A DNA stretch of 64,000 nucleotides from UBA2357 sp002344625 (GTDB lineage: Bacteria > Pseudomonadota > Gammaproteobacteria > Burkholderiales > Rhodocyclaceae): contig CALKIH010000015.1 of assembly GCA_937995335.1 (NCBI GenBank), positions 59,535-123,534 of the forward strand, read 5' to 3'. Both the position numbers and the translations under genes were made by a program. Below, piece after piece: positions 9,602 to 19,642 of the stretch. The notes under the pieces were generated by a model that was not told where the DNA came from, ran no database searches, and worked only from the letters and a program-made list of their open reading frames with translations. How positions within the stretch are numbered: the stretch's first letter is position 1; the number at the start of each line of letters is the position of its first letter.

Positions 9602-10378
9602 ATGAAACGCCCCATCAATCTCAATGCCGATCTCGGAGAGGGATTCGGGTCATGGCGCATGGGCGACGACGCCGCAATGCTCGAAATCGTCGGGTCGGCC
9701 AGCGTGGCCTGCGGTTTTCATGCCGGCGACCCCCAGATCATGGCAAGAACGCTGGCGACCGCGTTCTCGCGGGGAGTGAGTGTCGGCGCCCACCCGAGTT
9801 TTCCGGATCTCCAGGGGTTCGGGCGGCGCAGGATGGATATCGCCGGCGAGGCGCTCGAGTCGATTCTCATCTACCAGATCGGCGCGCTCGCCGCGCTTGC
9901 GCGGGCGCAGGGCGGTGTTGTCACGCACGTGAAGCCGCATGGTGCGTTGAACAACATGGCATGCCAGGATGCCGGTCTGGCCGACACGGTCGCGCGCGCC
10001 GTCAAGCGGTTCGATCCGAGCCTGGTCTTGCTCGCCCCTGCAGCGTCGCAGCTCGCTGAACGCGGTCGCGACGCAGGGCTCCCGGTGGTGGAGGAGTTTT
10101 TCGCTGATCGCGCCTATACCGATGATGGCGAGCTGGTGCCGCGTGCCGAGCCCGGTGCGATCATCCACGGCGTCGAAGCCTGCGTGCGCCATGTGCTCGA
10201 CATGCTCGGCGCGGGTGGTCTGGTCACGGTCAGCGGCAAGGTGATCCCGGCTGCGTTGCAGAGTGTGTGCGTACACGGCGATGATACCGCTGCCGTCGCG
10301 ACCGCGCGGGCGCTCCGGGACGGTCTGGTGGAAGCCGGGCACGAACTGGTGACGATCCCGCGGCTCCGGACGGATTGA
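9602..10378 (+). CDS. pxpA: 5-oxoprolinase subunit PxpA (LamB/YcsF family)
   Basis: The 258-residue LamB/YcsF-family protein starts MKRPINLNADLGEGFGSW and carries VACGFHAGDPQIM, GAHPSFPDLQGFGRR and HVKPHGALNNMA, all typical metal and substrate-site segments. It completes the PxpBCA 5-oxoprolinase, which recycles the 5-oxoproline formed spontaneously from glutamine and glutathione breakdown. The CAGGAAGAG ribosome-binding site supports the ATG. The order pxpB-pxpC-pxpA differs from enteric pxpABC. Confidence 0.95.
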   Translation: MKRPINLNADLGEGFGSWRMGDDAAMLEIVGSASVACGFHAGDPQIMARTLATAFSRGVSVGAHPSFPDLQGFGRRRMDIAGEALESILIYQIGALAALARAQGGVVTHVKPHGALNNMACQDAGLADTVARAVKRFDPSLVLLAPAASQLAERGRDAGLPVVEEFFADRAYTDDGELVPRAEPGAIIHGVEACVRHVLDMLGAGGLVTVSGKVIPAALQSVCVHGDDTAAVATARALRDGLVEAGHELVTIPRLRTD

Positions 10379-10393
10379 TTGCACTGCGATGAC

Positions 10394-10411
10394 CTGTCAT
10401 CAAAGTGTCAA
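10394..10411 (+). promoter_or_regulatory. Pho box upstream of phoB
   Basis: CTGTCAT-CAAA-GTGTCAA gives two 7-base half-sites with 4-base spacing, close to the PhoB consensus (CTGTCAT, N4, CTGTCAT). A possible -10 element TACACT begins 11 bases downstream at 10422, which is the geometry of PhoB-activated promoters. It implies autoregulation of phoB. Confidence 0.85.
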
Positions 10412-10455
10412 AGACCTGAAATACACTCCAGCATCATCGAAATCGGAGTGCGCCC

Positions 10456-11163
10456 ATGCCCGCCAATATATTGCTCGTAGAGGATGAGCCCGCCATTCAG
10501 GAGTTGATCGCGATCAACCTGACCCGGGCGGGGCATCATGTGCTCCGGGTAGCCGACGCCGAGGGCGCCCAGAAGATGGTGCGCGAGGCCTTGCCTGACC
10601 TGATCCTGCTCGATTGGATGCTGCCGGGTGTGACCGGTGTCGAACTGGCGCGCAGGCTCCGCACCGACGAACGCACCCGCTCGATACCGATCATCATGCT
10701 GACGGCGCGCGGCGAAGAGCAGGACAAAGTCACCGGTCTGGATGCGGGTGCCGATGACTACATCACCAAACCGTTCAGCCCGCGCGAGCTGGTCGCGCGG
10801 ATCAAGGCGGTGCTCCGCCGCCGCTCGCCTCAGACCACCGAGGATCCGGTCGAGCTGGGACGGCTGCGCCTCGATCCGGCCACCCACAGGGTGCAGGCCG
10901 ATGGCCAGGCGCTGAGCCTCGGGCCCACGGAGTTTCGTTTGCTCCATTTCCTGATGACGCATCCGGAGCGCGTACATTCGCGCACCCAGTTGCTCGATCA
11001 GGTGTGGGGCGATCATGTGTTCGTCGAGGAGCGTACGGTCGACGTACATATACGCAGGTTGCGGGCGGCGCTCGAGCCGAGCGGCCATGAGCGGTTGGTG
11101 CAGACGGTACGGGGCAGCGGTTATCGGTTCTCGGTTCAGGTGGACGATCCCGGCGTGCAATAA
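10456..11163 (+). CDS. phoB: Phosphate regulon response regulator PhoB
   Basis: This 235-residue OmpR-family regulator has a receiver domain (residues 1-120) with acidic residues D10/E11, the phosphorylation site D53 in LILLDWMLPG, and the lysine of DDYITKPFS. The C-terminal winged helix (about 135-228) contains LGPTEFRLLHFLMTHPERVHSR and the RTVDVHIRRLRAAL recognition helix. Under phosphate limitation it binds Pho boxes, and one lies directly upstream. A GGAG ribosome-binding site precedes the ATG. phoR follows on the same strand. Confidence 0.96.
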   Translation: MPANILLVEDEPAIQELIAINLTRAGHHVLRVADAEGAQKMVREALPDLILLDWMLPGVTGVELARRLRTDERTRSIPIIMLTARGEEQDKVTGLDAGADDYITKPFSPRELVARIKAVLRRRSPQTTEDPVELGRLRLDPATHRVQADGQALSLGPTEFRLLHFLMTHPERVHSRTQLLDQVWGDHVFVEERTVDVHIRRLRAALEPSGHERLVQTVRGSGYRFSVQVDDPGVQ

Positions 11164-11194
11164 TCCGCCGCTCGCAGGTTTTCGTACGGAACGA

Positions 11195-11212
11195 CTGTCA
11201 TCAAACGTCAGG
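11195..11212 (+). promoter_or_regulatory. Second Pho-box-like element between phoB and phoR
   Basis: CTGTCAT-CAAA-CGTCAGG repeats the first 11 bases of the Pho box at 10394 exactly. The second half-site is weaker, and no clear -10 element follows at the expected spacing. It could give a separate PhoB-controlled phoR transcript. Confidence 0.45.
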
Positions 11213-11238
11213 GAATTTCAATCTGGTCGGTCACCCTC

Positions 11239-12525
11239 GTGTCCGTGCTCCTCATCGGATTCGCAGCGCTGTGCGTGTTCTGGTGGGCTGGCGGGTATGC
11301 GGCCATGGCTGCGCTCCTGTGCGGACTGCTGGCCTTGCTGTTGCATCATGTGCACAACATCGCGCGCATGGCCGATTGGGCCGAACAGCAGTCCGCGTTG
11401 CCCCTGCCGGATGGCATGGGCGTGTGGCGTTCGGTGTTCGTGAGCCTCAACCGGCGCGCGCGCGATGCCCGAGAGCACCGCGAGCGTCTCTCGATCGCTC
11501 TGGAGCGTTTTCGGGCGGCGAGTCAGGCGATGCCGGACGGCGTGGTCTATCTGTCGGACAAGGATGCGATCGAATGGTTGAACGGCCGGGCCGAACAGCA
11601 CCTGGGGCTCGATCATGCGCGCGACATCGGGGTGCCGTTGGTGGGGCTGGTGCGCAACCAGACCCTCCTGCAGTACCTTTCCGGCGGTCATGGCCAGGGG
11701 CCGCTGTTGCTGCAGTCGCCGCGACGCCCCGAGATCCGTCTGCTCGTGCAGGTGGTGCCCTTCGGCGACGGGCAGAAAATGGTCGTTTCACGCGATATCA
11801 CCCAGATCGAGCGCCTCGAGACCATGCGTCAGGATTTCATCGCCAACGTATCGCATGAGCTGCGCACGCCGCTCACCGTGGTCGGCGGGTTTCTCGAGAC
11901 TGTCCAGGATGGGCTCGATGACTTGCCACGTGAGGATTTGCGACGCTACCTGGGCATGGCGCTCGACCAGGCGACTCGCATGCAGCGCCTGATCGGTGAT
12001 CTGCTTGCGCTCTCGGCGCTCGAGACCAGCGCACCGGCGCCGGCCGAGGAGCAGATCGATTTGAGCGGGCTGATACAACATGTTCATCAGGAGTCCGAAC
12101 TCCTGTCCGGCGGTCGTCACGAGATCGGGCTCGAGGTCGGCCCCCACGCCGCCGAGGACGCCCTGATCGGCAGCGAAAAAGAGCTGCATTCGGCGTTTGC
12201 CAACCTTGCGAGCAATGCGGTGCGATACACGCCGGCGGGCGGGCGCATCACCATCGGCTGGCGGCGGCATGCCGCCGGCGGGGTGTTCTGGGTCGAGGAC
12301 AATGGTCCGGGTATCGATCCTGCGCACATCCCGCGGCTGACCGAGCGTTTCTTCCGTGCCGACCGCGGCCGGTCGCGCGAAACCGGCGGCACCGGGCTTG
12401 GTCTCGCGATCGTCAAGCATATCGTGTCGCGCCACCAGGCCGAGCTCAAGATCGAAAGCACGCTCGGCAAGGGCAGCCGTTTCAGCGTGCACTTTCCGCC
12501 GGCACGCCTCAAGCGGATTCGTTGA
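11239..12525 (+). CDS. phoR: Phosphate regulon sensor histidine kinase PhoR
   Basis: This inner-membrane kinase (428 residues from GTG 11239) phosphorylates PhoB. It has hydrophobic segments at about 1-38, a linker, a PAS domain (about 90-190), the HisKA phosphoacceptor H206 in FIANVSHELRTPL, and an ATPase domain with the N box (NLASNAVRYTP), DNGPGI, RFFRADRGRSRETGGTGLGLAI. The start is uncertain. No ATG occurs in frame after the phoB stop, and no good ribosome-binding site precedes the GTG; translation could begin a few codons earlier. The 3' end overlaps the convergent gene by 17 bases. Confidence 0.93.
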   Translation: MSVLLIGFAALCVFWWAGGYAAMAALLCGLLALLLHHVHNIARMADWAEQQSALPLPDGMGVWRSVFVSLNRRARDAREHRERLSIALERFRAASQAMPDGVVYLSDKDAIEWLNGRAEQHLGLDHARDIGVPLVGLVRNQTLLQYLSGGHGQGPLLLQSPRRPEIRLLVQVVPFGDGQKMVVSRDITQIERLETMRQDFIANVSHELRTPLTVVGGFLETVQDGLDDLPREDLRRYLGMALDQATRMQRLIGDLLALSALETSAPAPAEEQIDLSGLIQHVHQESELLSGGRHEIGLEVGPHAAEDALIGSEKELHSAFANLASNAVRYTPAGGRITIGWRRHAAGGVFWVEDNGPGIDPAHIPRLTERFFRADRGRSRETGGTGLGLAIVKHIVSRHQAELKIESTLGKGSRFSVHFPPARLKRIR

Positions 12526-14116
12526 GCGGTTCGAATCCGATCTGGTCGAAGTTCGATCCACGCAGCAGCAATTGGGTGAAGCGCACCTTCAGTGATTTGC
12601 CGTCGTAGATCTCGATGACCCGGTGCGGTTGATACCAGCCGCGCGGCAGCACCAGCGAAGCGGGTTTCTTGAGCGCTGCGACCTCCGGCAACTGGAAGCA
12701 CTGCTGAAACGCGTTCCTAGGACCGGTTCCGATGCCCGACTGGCGCGCCGCGACCATCCTCGGGATGCCGTTGAGCATATTCACGCCCGCATCCAGGCTG
12801 CCGTCGCCGCGGTACATGAGCCAGCTGATCTGGGCGAGCAGGAAGGCGCCGCTGTCGGGGGGACGAATGCCCACCAGCTGGTGGAAATCCACCCGCTCTC
12901 CCAGCGGATTGCTGCGCAGGCGAAAGCCGCCGACCGACTGGTCGAGCATGTCCCAGCGGTCGCACACGAAACCGAGTTTTTCGGCATCATGCTGGCGCCG
13001 CAGCTCGGAGTCGAGCGGGGTCGCCTCGACGGCCCGTTCTCCAAACGTCAGCAAGGTGATGTCGCTGCGCACGCTGCGCATCGTGGGGCCGTCCGGTTGT
13101 TCGAAGCGTTTGCCGGCCACATGGAAACCGATCGCCAGCCAGTCGGTGACCAGCTCGATCTGGCCCTTGGCCCCCCGGCGCGGGTAGCGTCGTCCGGCCG
13201 AGGCCAGTCCCCATGGGCGATAGAGTGACAGCAGCAGGCGGGCGCTCGCATCGGTGGGGCAGTCATCCCCGAGTCCCAGCGCGGCGGGCTTGACCCCTTG
13301 CTTGAATTGCGCCAGCACGGCCTGGATCTGCCCCGCCAGCTTGCTGCCATCGAAGCGCCGCAGCGCGGCCCCGGGCGCGAGCGCGCCGATCGGCCGCAAA
13401 CCCTGGTCGAGTCCCAGGTCGAGCCCGTAGGCGGTCGGTTTGACCGCGGGGCCGGTGTCGTCTTCTCCGAGCAGGCTGCAGTAGGGGGAGAAGCGCTTGG
13501 CCCAGCGGCATATCCAGCCGAACTCCCGTCCATTGCGTCCATAAGGGTTCGCAAGATCGATCAGCAGCACCGAGATGAAGGCCTCGGTCGCGCTCTGCGC
13601 GTGCCAGATCTCGTTCAAGGGATCGGCGACCCGAATGCGCGCCACCCCTTGTGCTTCGGCCATCGAAAAGCTTTCATGCAGATCCGACCAGGCGTGCGCT
13701 GGCAGGCTTCGATGCGCGCGGAAATACTCCACGATTGCCAGCCCGGCGTAGCAGACGCGCCGTTGCGAAAGCAGCGCGCGCTGGTCGTCCAGCGTGCCGG
13801 CCGCGGCGTCGCGACGGGTGATCTGTGCGTAGGAGCGGGCCATGAGGCGCCATAACTTCACCACCCGTTCGAGGACCTCGTTGTCGGGGGTGTGCGGTGG
13901 CAAAGGGTGGAGCGAGTATGCCGTGCCGGATGTCTGCTGGACCATTTCGAGCGGTTCGCGACATGCCTCGAGCACTTCCAGATGTTGATTCGGCGCCGGC
14001 TGGCTGTCGAGTAGCGTCGACAGCATCTGCGTGAGAACCGTCTGGGTTTCCACGGCATCGGCGGGGTCCAAACGCTTCAGCGTCTCAAGGCACTCGGCAG
14101 GGTTCTTGTAATCCAT
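12509..14116 (-). CDS. Conserved 535-residue protein of unknown function (possible PilZ-like C-terminus)
   Basis: I do not recognise this family with certainty. The protein is soluble, with no signal peptide or membrane segment. The N-terminal half is helical (for example residues 80-135). Residues 392-398 read DQSVGGF, matching the D-x-S-x-x-G part of PilZ c-di-GMP-binding domains, in a beta-rich region (about 320-420); a canonical RxxxR motif is not clearly placed. Proteins of this size and make-up occur in Azoarcus/Thauera-type genomes as hypotheticals. It starts with an ATG next to MDYKNPAECL and overlaps the convergent phoR end by 17 bases. Confidence 0.6.
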   Translation of the reverse strand: MDYKNPAECLETLKRLDPADAVETQTVLTQMLSTLLDSQPAPNQHLEVLEACREPLEMVQQTSGTAYSLHPLPPHTPDNEVLERVVKLWRLMARSYAQITRRDAAAGTLDDQRALLSQRRVCYAGLAIVEYFRAHRSLPAHAWSDLHESFSMAEAQGVARIRVADPLNEIWHAQSATEAFISVLLIDLANPYGRNGREFGWICRWAKRFSPYCSLLGEDDTGPAVKPTAYGLDLGLDQGLRPIGALAPGAALRRFDGSKLAGQIQAVLAQFKQGVKPAALGLGDDCPTDASARLLLSLYRPWGLASAGRRYPRRGAKGQIELVTDWLAIGFHVAGKRFEQPDGPTMRSVRSDITLLTFGERAVEATPLDSELRRQHDAEKLGFVCDRWDMLDQSVGGFRLRSNPLGERVDFHQLVGIRPPDSGAFLLAQISWLMYRGDGSLDAGVNMLNGIPRMVAARQSGIGTGPRNAFQQCFQLPEVAALKKPASLVLPRGWYQPHRVIEIYDGKSLKVRFTQLLLRGSNFDQIGFEPLNESA

Positions 14117-14234
14117 GAGCGCTCCGTATGTTCCAGTACACCGCTCCGGCCGGGGGGCGACGCGTGCCGTCGTCGCGCTCGGGGCCGGGAGCCCGTGGAA
14201 AGCCCTTTGTTCGCTACGATGTTTTCACGCGTGC

Positions 14235-14678
14235 TCAGCCGGCGGTCAGTTCAGTCAGTGCTGCCACGATGGCACCGTGGAGGGATTGCCGCTGCGGCGA
14301 TGCGTGCTCGACTCCGTCGCGCTGTGCCGGGCCCCAGATCGACTCGGGAAAGTGCCGATCATCGCGAAAGCGTGGAATGATGTGCCAGTGCAGGTGAGGC
14401 ACCATGTTGCCCAGGCTGGCGAGGTTCACCTTGGCCGGCTGCATCAGGGTGCGCAGTGCGGTTTCGGTGGCAAGCACCACGTTCATCAGATGTCGTTGAG
14501 CGGATGGGGTCAGGTCGGTCATCTCGGCGACATGTGCCGTCCAGATCACGCGGCAATAGCCGCCGTAGCCGGCGTCGTCGACACGGATCACCCGGCAGCA
14601 TTCGTCTTCCCAGACGATGGCTTCGGTGCCGGGCGTGCAAAGCGGGCAGTCTGGAGTGGGTGTGTCGGTCATGTTTGC
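14235..14678 (-). CDS. HIT family protein
   Basis: This is a small histidine-triad nucleotide-binding protein, probably a nucleotidyl hydrolase or transferase. The signature is MVPHLHWHIIPRF (H-x-H-x-H). A C-P-L-C pair at the N-terminus (DCPLC) is seen in several HIT subfamilies. The frame opens with a TTG at 14693; the ATG at 14678 (MANMTDTP) or 14672 (MTDTP) is more likely, and no strong ribosome-binding site decides between them. It lies between the unknown 535-aa gene and the glutamine amidotransferase gene, all on the minus strand. Confidence 0.85.
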   Translation of the reverse strand, partial: ANMTDTPTPDCPLCTPGTEAIVWEDECCRVIRVDDAGYGGYCRVIWTAHVAEMTDLTPSAQRHLMNVVLATETALRTLMQPAKVNLASLGNMVPHLHWHIIPRFRDDRHFPESIWGPAQRDGVEHASPQRQSLHGAIVAALTELTAG

Positions 14679-14702
14679 CATCAGCCGGATCAATCCGCGA
14701 GT

Positions 14703-15557
14703 TTAATCCCTTGCCATCGTGCTGCGAAGAGCCGGCACGGCGTCGGCTGTGACAAAAGACGGTGCGCGCGGCACGGTGCGGGTCGGGCCGAGCGGTTCGG
14801 GGGCGCCATGACGGAACGCGAGCAGTTGCCCCGGCTCGATCACCGTCCAGTCCTCGTTGTCGGTCAGGGCCTGGGTTGCGATGACGGCGACTCGGTCCTG
14901 TGGCGTGGTCAGATCGCTGAAGTCGACGCTGACGTCTTCGTCGGCCAGGTGGGCAACCGCGAACGGAGCCTGGCGAATGATGTACGCAAGCCGGGACGAA
15001 CTGTGGGCGAAGAGCCGCTCGCCGTTCGAAAGCAGAAAGTTGAATTCTCCGTGGGCGCTGATTTCGATCGCGAGTGTCCGCAGCGCATCCTGCAAGGCCT
15101 CGGCTGCAGGCGCACCGTCCGGGAAGCGCTCGGCCAGGCGTTCGAGGATGTGGCAGAACGCCATTTCGGAATCGGTGTTGCCGACCGGCCTGAACCGCCC
15201 CGAAAGCGGAGGGGCGTACTCGAGCAGGTTGCCGTTGTGGGCGAAGATCCAGTACTGGCCCCAGAGCTCGCGCTGGAACGGGTGGGTATTCTCGAGCCTG
15301 GTCTGTCCTTGCGTCGCTTTGCGGATATGTGCGATCACGTTCAGCGAACGGATCGGATAGCTGCGCACGAGTTCGGCGACGGGCGAGGTACAGCTCGGCG
15401 CCGGATCGAGAAACACCCGGACGCCGCGTTCCTCGAAGAAGGCGATGCCCCAGCCGTCCTTGTGATGATCGGTCAGGCCCCCGCGCGCCCGAAACCCGGC
15501 AAACGAGAAGCAGATATCGGTTGGCACGTTGCAGTTCATGCCGAGAAGCTGGCACAT
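14703..15557 (-). CDS. Class II glutamine amidotransferase (YafJ-like)
   Basis: This 284-residue Ntn-type glutamine amidotransferase domain stands alone. After removal of Met1, Cys2 (MCQLLGMNCN) is the predicted nucleophile. HHKDGWGIAFF, IAHIRKAT and FAHNGNL (oxyanion and glutamine-binding segments) follow. The YafJ family hydrolyses glutamine to supply ammonia, but the acceptor substrate is not established. The ending DALRSTMARD is not diagnostic. The reading frame is clean, with ATG directly before the nucleophile Cys, which fixes the start. Confidence 0.9.
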   Translation of the reverse strand: MCQLLGMNCNVPTDICFSFAGFRARGGLTDHHKDGWGIAFFEERGVRVFLDPAPSCTSPVAELVRSYPIRSLNVIAHIRKATQGQTRLENTHPFQRELWGQYWIFAHNGNLLEYAPPLSGRFRPVGNTDSEMAFCHILERLAERFPDGAPAAEALQDALRTLAIEISAHGEFNFLLSNGERLFAHSSSRLAYIIRQAPFAVAHLADEDVSVDFSDLTTPQDRVAVIATQALTDNEDWTVIEPGQLLAFRHGAPEPLGPTRTVPRAPSFVTADAVPALRSTMARD

Positions 15558-15649
15558 GCGCCACCTCGCCGGAAAGTTCGATATGACCCGATTATAGCCG
15601 TGTCAGGCGCTGGGCCTGAGGCCGGACAGCGGCTGCTGCCTGCTGCGGG

Positions 15650-16170
15650 TCAGCGTGTGCGCATGTTCGAAAGCCGGTTCAGCAGCGCTTCGAGATCGAT
15701 GCCGCCGAGGCCCAGGCCCGGCAGCATGGCTTCGCCGGGTTTCTGCCCCGGTTGGCAGGCGCTCAGCCAGCGGCCTTCGGCGCGTACCGTGGCGGTCGAC
15801 AGGCCCCTCAGCGGCGGGGTGTAGCGGGTGACCATCTCGCCCTTGAAATCGCTCGTGAACGAGCCGCTGAAGACGCCTTTCATGACGGCGTCGGAGCCGT
15901 TGATGTTGCATTTCGCGTCGAACAGCAGGCGTCCGGCCTCGCGTCGCGAAGTCATGTTCGAGCACTGCTCGGCCTGTCGCTGCAGGATCTTGAGGGGGTC
16001 GCTCGCGGACGTGACGCAGGTGTGAAAGGTGAAAGGGGGCAGGCCGATCTCCGGCGCGCCGGCGGTTACCGACCACAGGCCTGCCTTGCGTTCGGGCAGA
16101 TCGGGAAAGGCGCCATGGGCAAGGGGGGCGCAGAGGAGCAATGCCGGCGCCAGGGCAGTCGGCCGCATCG

Positions 16171-16174
<4 letters not shown>
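15650..16174 (-). CDS. DUF3617 family exported protein
   Basis: This is a 174-residue protein with a signal peptide (about residues 1-21, ending ...LLLCAPLAHGA). It is followed by the DUF3617 pattern: LPERKAGLWSVT near the N-terminus, four cysteines in the mature part, and KGEMVTRYTPPLRG. Members are predicted periplasmic proteins of unknown function. The ATG overlaps the gatB stop by 4 bases, so it is translationally coupled to gatB, although no functional link to tRNA amidation is known. Confidence 0.78.
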
Positions 16175-17640
<1,466 letters not shown>

Positions 17641-17669
17641 GGTGTGACTCTCGCTGTATTGCGTGCGCC

Positions 17670-19145
17670 TCAGGCCGCGATCTCGGGGCGGCGCGTATGC
17701 CAGTCGGTGGCTTGCTGGAAGTGGTGGGCTGTGCCCAGCAGGCGCGCTTCGGAGAAATAGTCGCCGATCAGTTGCAGGCCGACCGGCAACTGGCCGTCGC
17801 CGAAGCCGCATGGATGCGACAGGCCCGGCAAGCCGGCGAGGTTGACTGCGATCGTGTAGATGTCCGACAGGTACATCTGCACCGGATCGTCCGATTTCTC
17901 GCCAATCGACCACGCGGTGGTCGGGCTGGTGGGGCCTGCGATCACGTCGCAGGTTCCGAAGGCGCGCCGAAAGTCCTCGGCGATGAGCCGGCGCAGTTTT
18001 TGCGCCTGCAGGTAATAGGCGTCGTAGTAGCCGTGCGACAGCACATAGGTGCCGACCAGGATGCGCCGTTTGACCTCGCTGCCGAAGCCCTCTGCACGGC
18101 TCTTGCGATACATGTCGTCGAGGTCGCGATAGTTGCTGGCGCGGTGGCCGTAGCGCACACCGTCGAAGCGTGACAGATTGCTCGAGGCTTCGGCCGGCGC
18201 GATCACGTAGTAGGCGGGAATGGCAAGCTGCGCATTGGGCAGGCTGACCTCGACCGTATGCGCGCCCAGGGCGCGGTATGTGTCGAGCGCTGAGTCGATC
18301 GCCGTGCGCACGTCGTCGGCCATGCCGGGCCCGAAAAACTCGGTCGGTAGTCCGATGCGCAAGCCGGCGAGGGGTTTGCCGGTCGCCGCGCTGGCGCCGA
18401 TGTCGCGACAGTAGTCCTCGGCCGGGCGTTCCAGGCTGGTCGAATCCCGCGGGTCGAATCCGGCCATCGCGTTCAACAGCGCGGCGCAGTCACTCGCGGA
18501 TGCCGCGAGGGCGCCGCCCTGGTCGAGCGATGACGCATAGGCCACCATGCCGTAGCGGCTGACCACGCCGTAAGTCGGCTTGATGCCGGTGATGCCGGTG
18601 AGCGAGGCGGGTTGGCGTACCGATCCGCCGGTATCGGTGCCGGTCGCGATCGGCACCATACGGGCGGCGACGGCGGCGGCCGAGCCACCGGACGAGCCGC
18701 CGGGTACGCGCCGGAGGTCCCACGGGTTGGCGACCGGGCCGAAGTGCGAGCTCTCGTTCGACGAGCCCATCGCGAATTCGTCCATGTTGGTCTTGCCGAG
18801 CAGCACGGCCCCCGCCCCCTTGAGTTGGCTTACCACATGGGCGTCATAGGGGCTGACGAAATTCGCGAGCATCTTCGAACCGCAGGTGGTCAACATGCCC
18901 TGGGTGCAGAAGAGATCCTTGTGCGCGAGCGGGATGCCCGTCAATGGGCCCGCTTCGCCACGGCCGATGCGTGCATCGGCCTCGCGGGCGTTCGCGAGCG
19001 CGTGCACCGGATCGACGGTGATGAAGGCGTTGATCGTTGGGTTGAGCCGCTCGATGCGTTGCAGGAAGAGCTGCGTGAGCTCGACGCTGGAGATCTTGCG
19101 GGCATCGAGTGCGGCGCGCAGTTCGGTAAGGCTGGCGTTGATCAT
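17670..19145 (-). CDS. gatA: Aspartyl/glutamyl-tRNA(Asn/Gln) amidotransferase subunit A
   Basis: This 491-residue amidase-signature subunit releases ammonia from glutamine. It has the catalytic Ser-cisSer-Lys set: K in IPLAHKDLFC, and the glycine/serine-rich segment with VPGGSSGGSAAAVAA and GTDTGGSVRQPA. The start MINASLTELR fits the family; the frame is open well upstream but without homology. gatC lies 88 bases upstream and gatB 29 bases downstream, the usual gatCAB order. Confidence 0.97.
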   Translation of the reverse strand: MINASLTELRAALDARKISSVELTQLFLQRIERLNPTINAFITVDPVHALANAREADARIGRGEAGPLTGIPLAHKDLFCTQGMLTTCGSKMLANFVSPYDAHVVSQLKGAGAVLLGKTNMDEFAMGSSNESSHFGPVANPWDLRRVPGGSSGGSAAAVAARMVPIATGTDTGGSVRQPASLTGITGIKPTYGVVSRYGMVAYASSLDQGGALAASASDCAALLNAMAGFDPRDSTSLERPAEDYCRDIGASAATGKPLAGLRIGLPTEFFGPGMADDVRTAIDSALDTYRALGAHTVEVSLPNAQLAIPAYYVIAPAEASSNLSRFDGVRYGHRASNYRDLDDMYRKSRAEGFGSEVKRRILVGTYVLSHGYYDAYYLQAQKLRRLIAEDFRRAFGTCDVIAGPTSPTTAWSIGEKSDDPVQMYLSDIYTIAVNLAGLPGLSHPCGFGDGQLPVGLQLIGDYFSEARLLGTAHHFQQATDWHTRRPEIAA

Positions 19146-19233
19146 GTCGGGGCACGGACGAAAAGGCTGCGCAATAGTGCGGGAACTACGGAGGAATCGT
19201 GGCAGTATGGGCGGGCTCGGGCGCTGCGTGCGC

Positions 19234-19521
19234 TCACTCGATGACCTTGGGTACCAGGTAGAGGCCAGCCTCGGTCTGCGGGGCGATCCGCTGAAAGTCG
19301 TCGCGCAGGTCGGGTTCGCTGACCCGATCAGCACGCAAGCGTTGCGGCAGCGCCTGTGGATGGCTCATCGGCGCGATCCCTTGGGTGTCGACCGCCTGCA
19401 TCTGTTCGATCAGCGAGAAGATACCGTTGAGCTTGACGCGCGTGGCTTCCGCCTCTGCGTCAGGCAGTTCCAGGCGGGCGAGATCGGCGATGCGCCGGAC
19501 TTGTTCGAGAGTGAGCGACAT
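19234..19521 (-). CDS. gatC: Aspartyl/glutamyl-tRNA(Asn/Gln) amidotransferase subunit C
   Basis: This 95-residue subunit wraps around and stabilises GatA. The family opening MSLTLEQVRRIADLARLEL is clear, as is the middle LNGIFSLIEQMQAVDTQGIAPMSHP. It is the first gene of the minus-strand gatCAB cluster and is divergent from mreB, with 121 bases between the starts that must hold both promoters. Confidence 0.95.
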   Translation of the reverse strand: MSLTLEQVRRIADLARLELPDAEAEATRVKLNGIFSLIEQMQAVDTQGIAPMSHPQALPQRLRADRVSEPDLRDDFQRIAPQTEAGLYLVPKVIE

Positions 19522-19568
19522 GCGGTAACAAAAGCTGCTTAATTCACAAAGGTTTGTAGGTTATCATA

Positions 19569-19598
19569 TTCGCTTTTCGCCTGTTCGGGCGGGATAAT
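19569..19598 (+). promoter_or_regulatory. Possible sigma-70 promoter for the mreB operon
   Basis: GATAAT at 19593-19598 matches five of six -10 positions. TTCGCT at 19569-19574 is a weak -35 at 18-base spacing. It lies 45 bases before the mreB ATG in the gatC-mreB divergent gap. Confidence 0.3.
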
Positions 19599-19642
19599 CT
19601 CCGCGCTGACGCGCTTGATCTCACCGGTTTCGGAAATACCCC

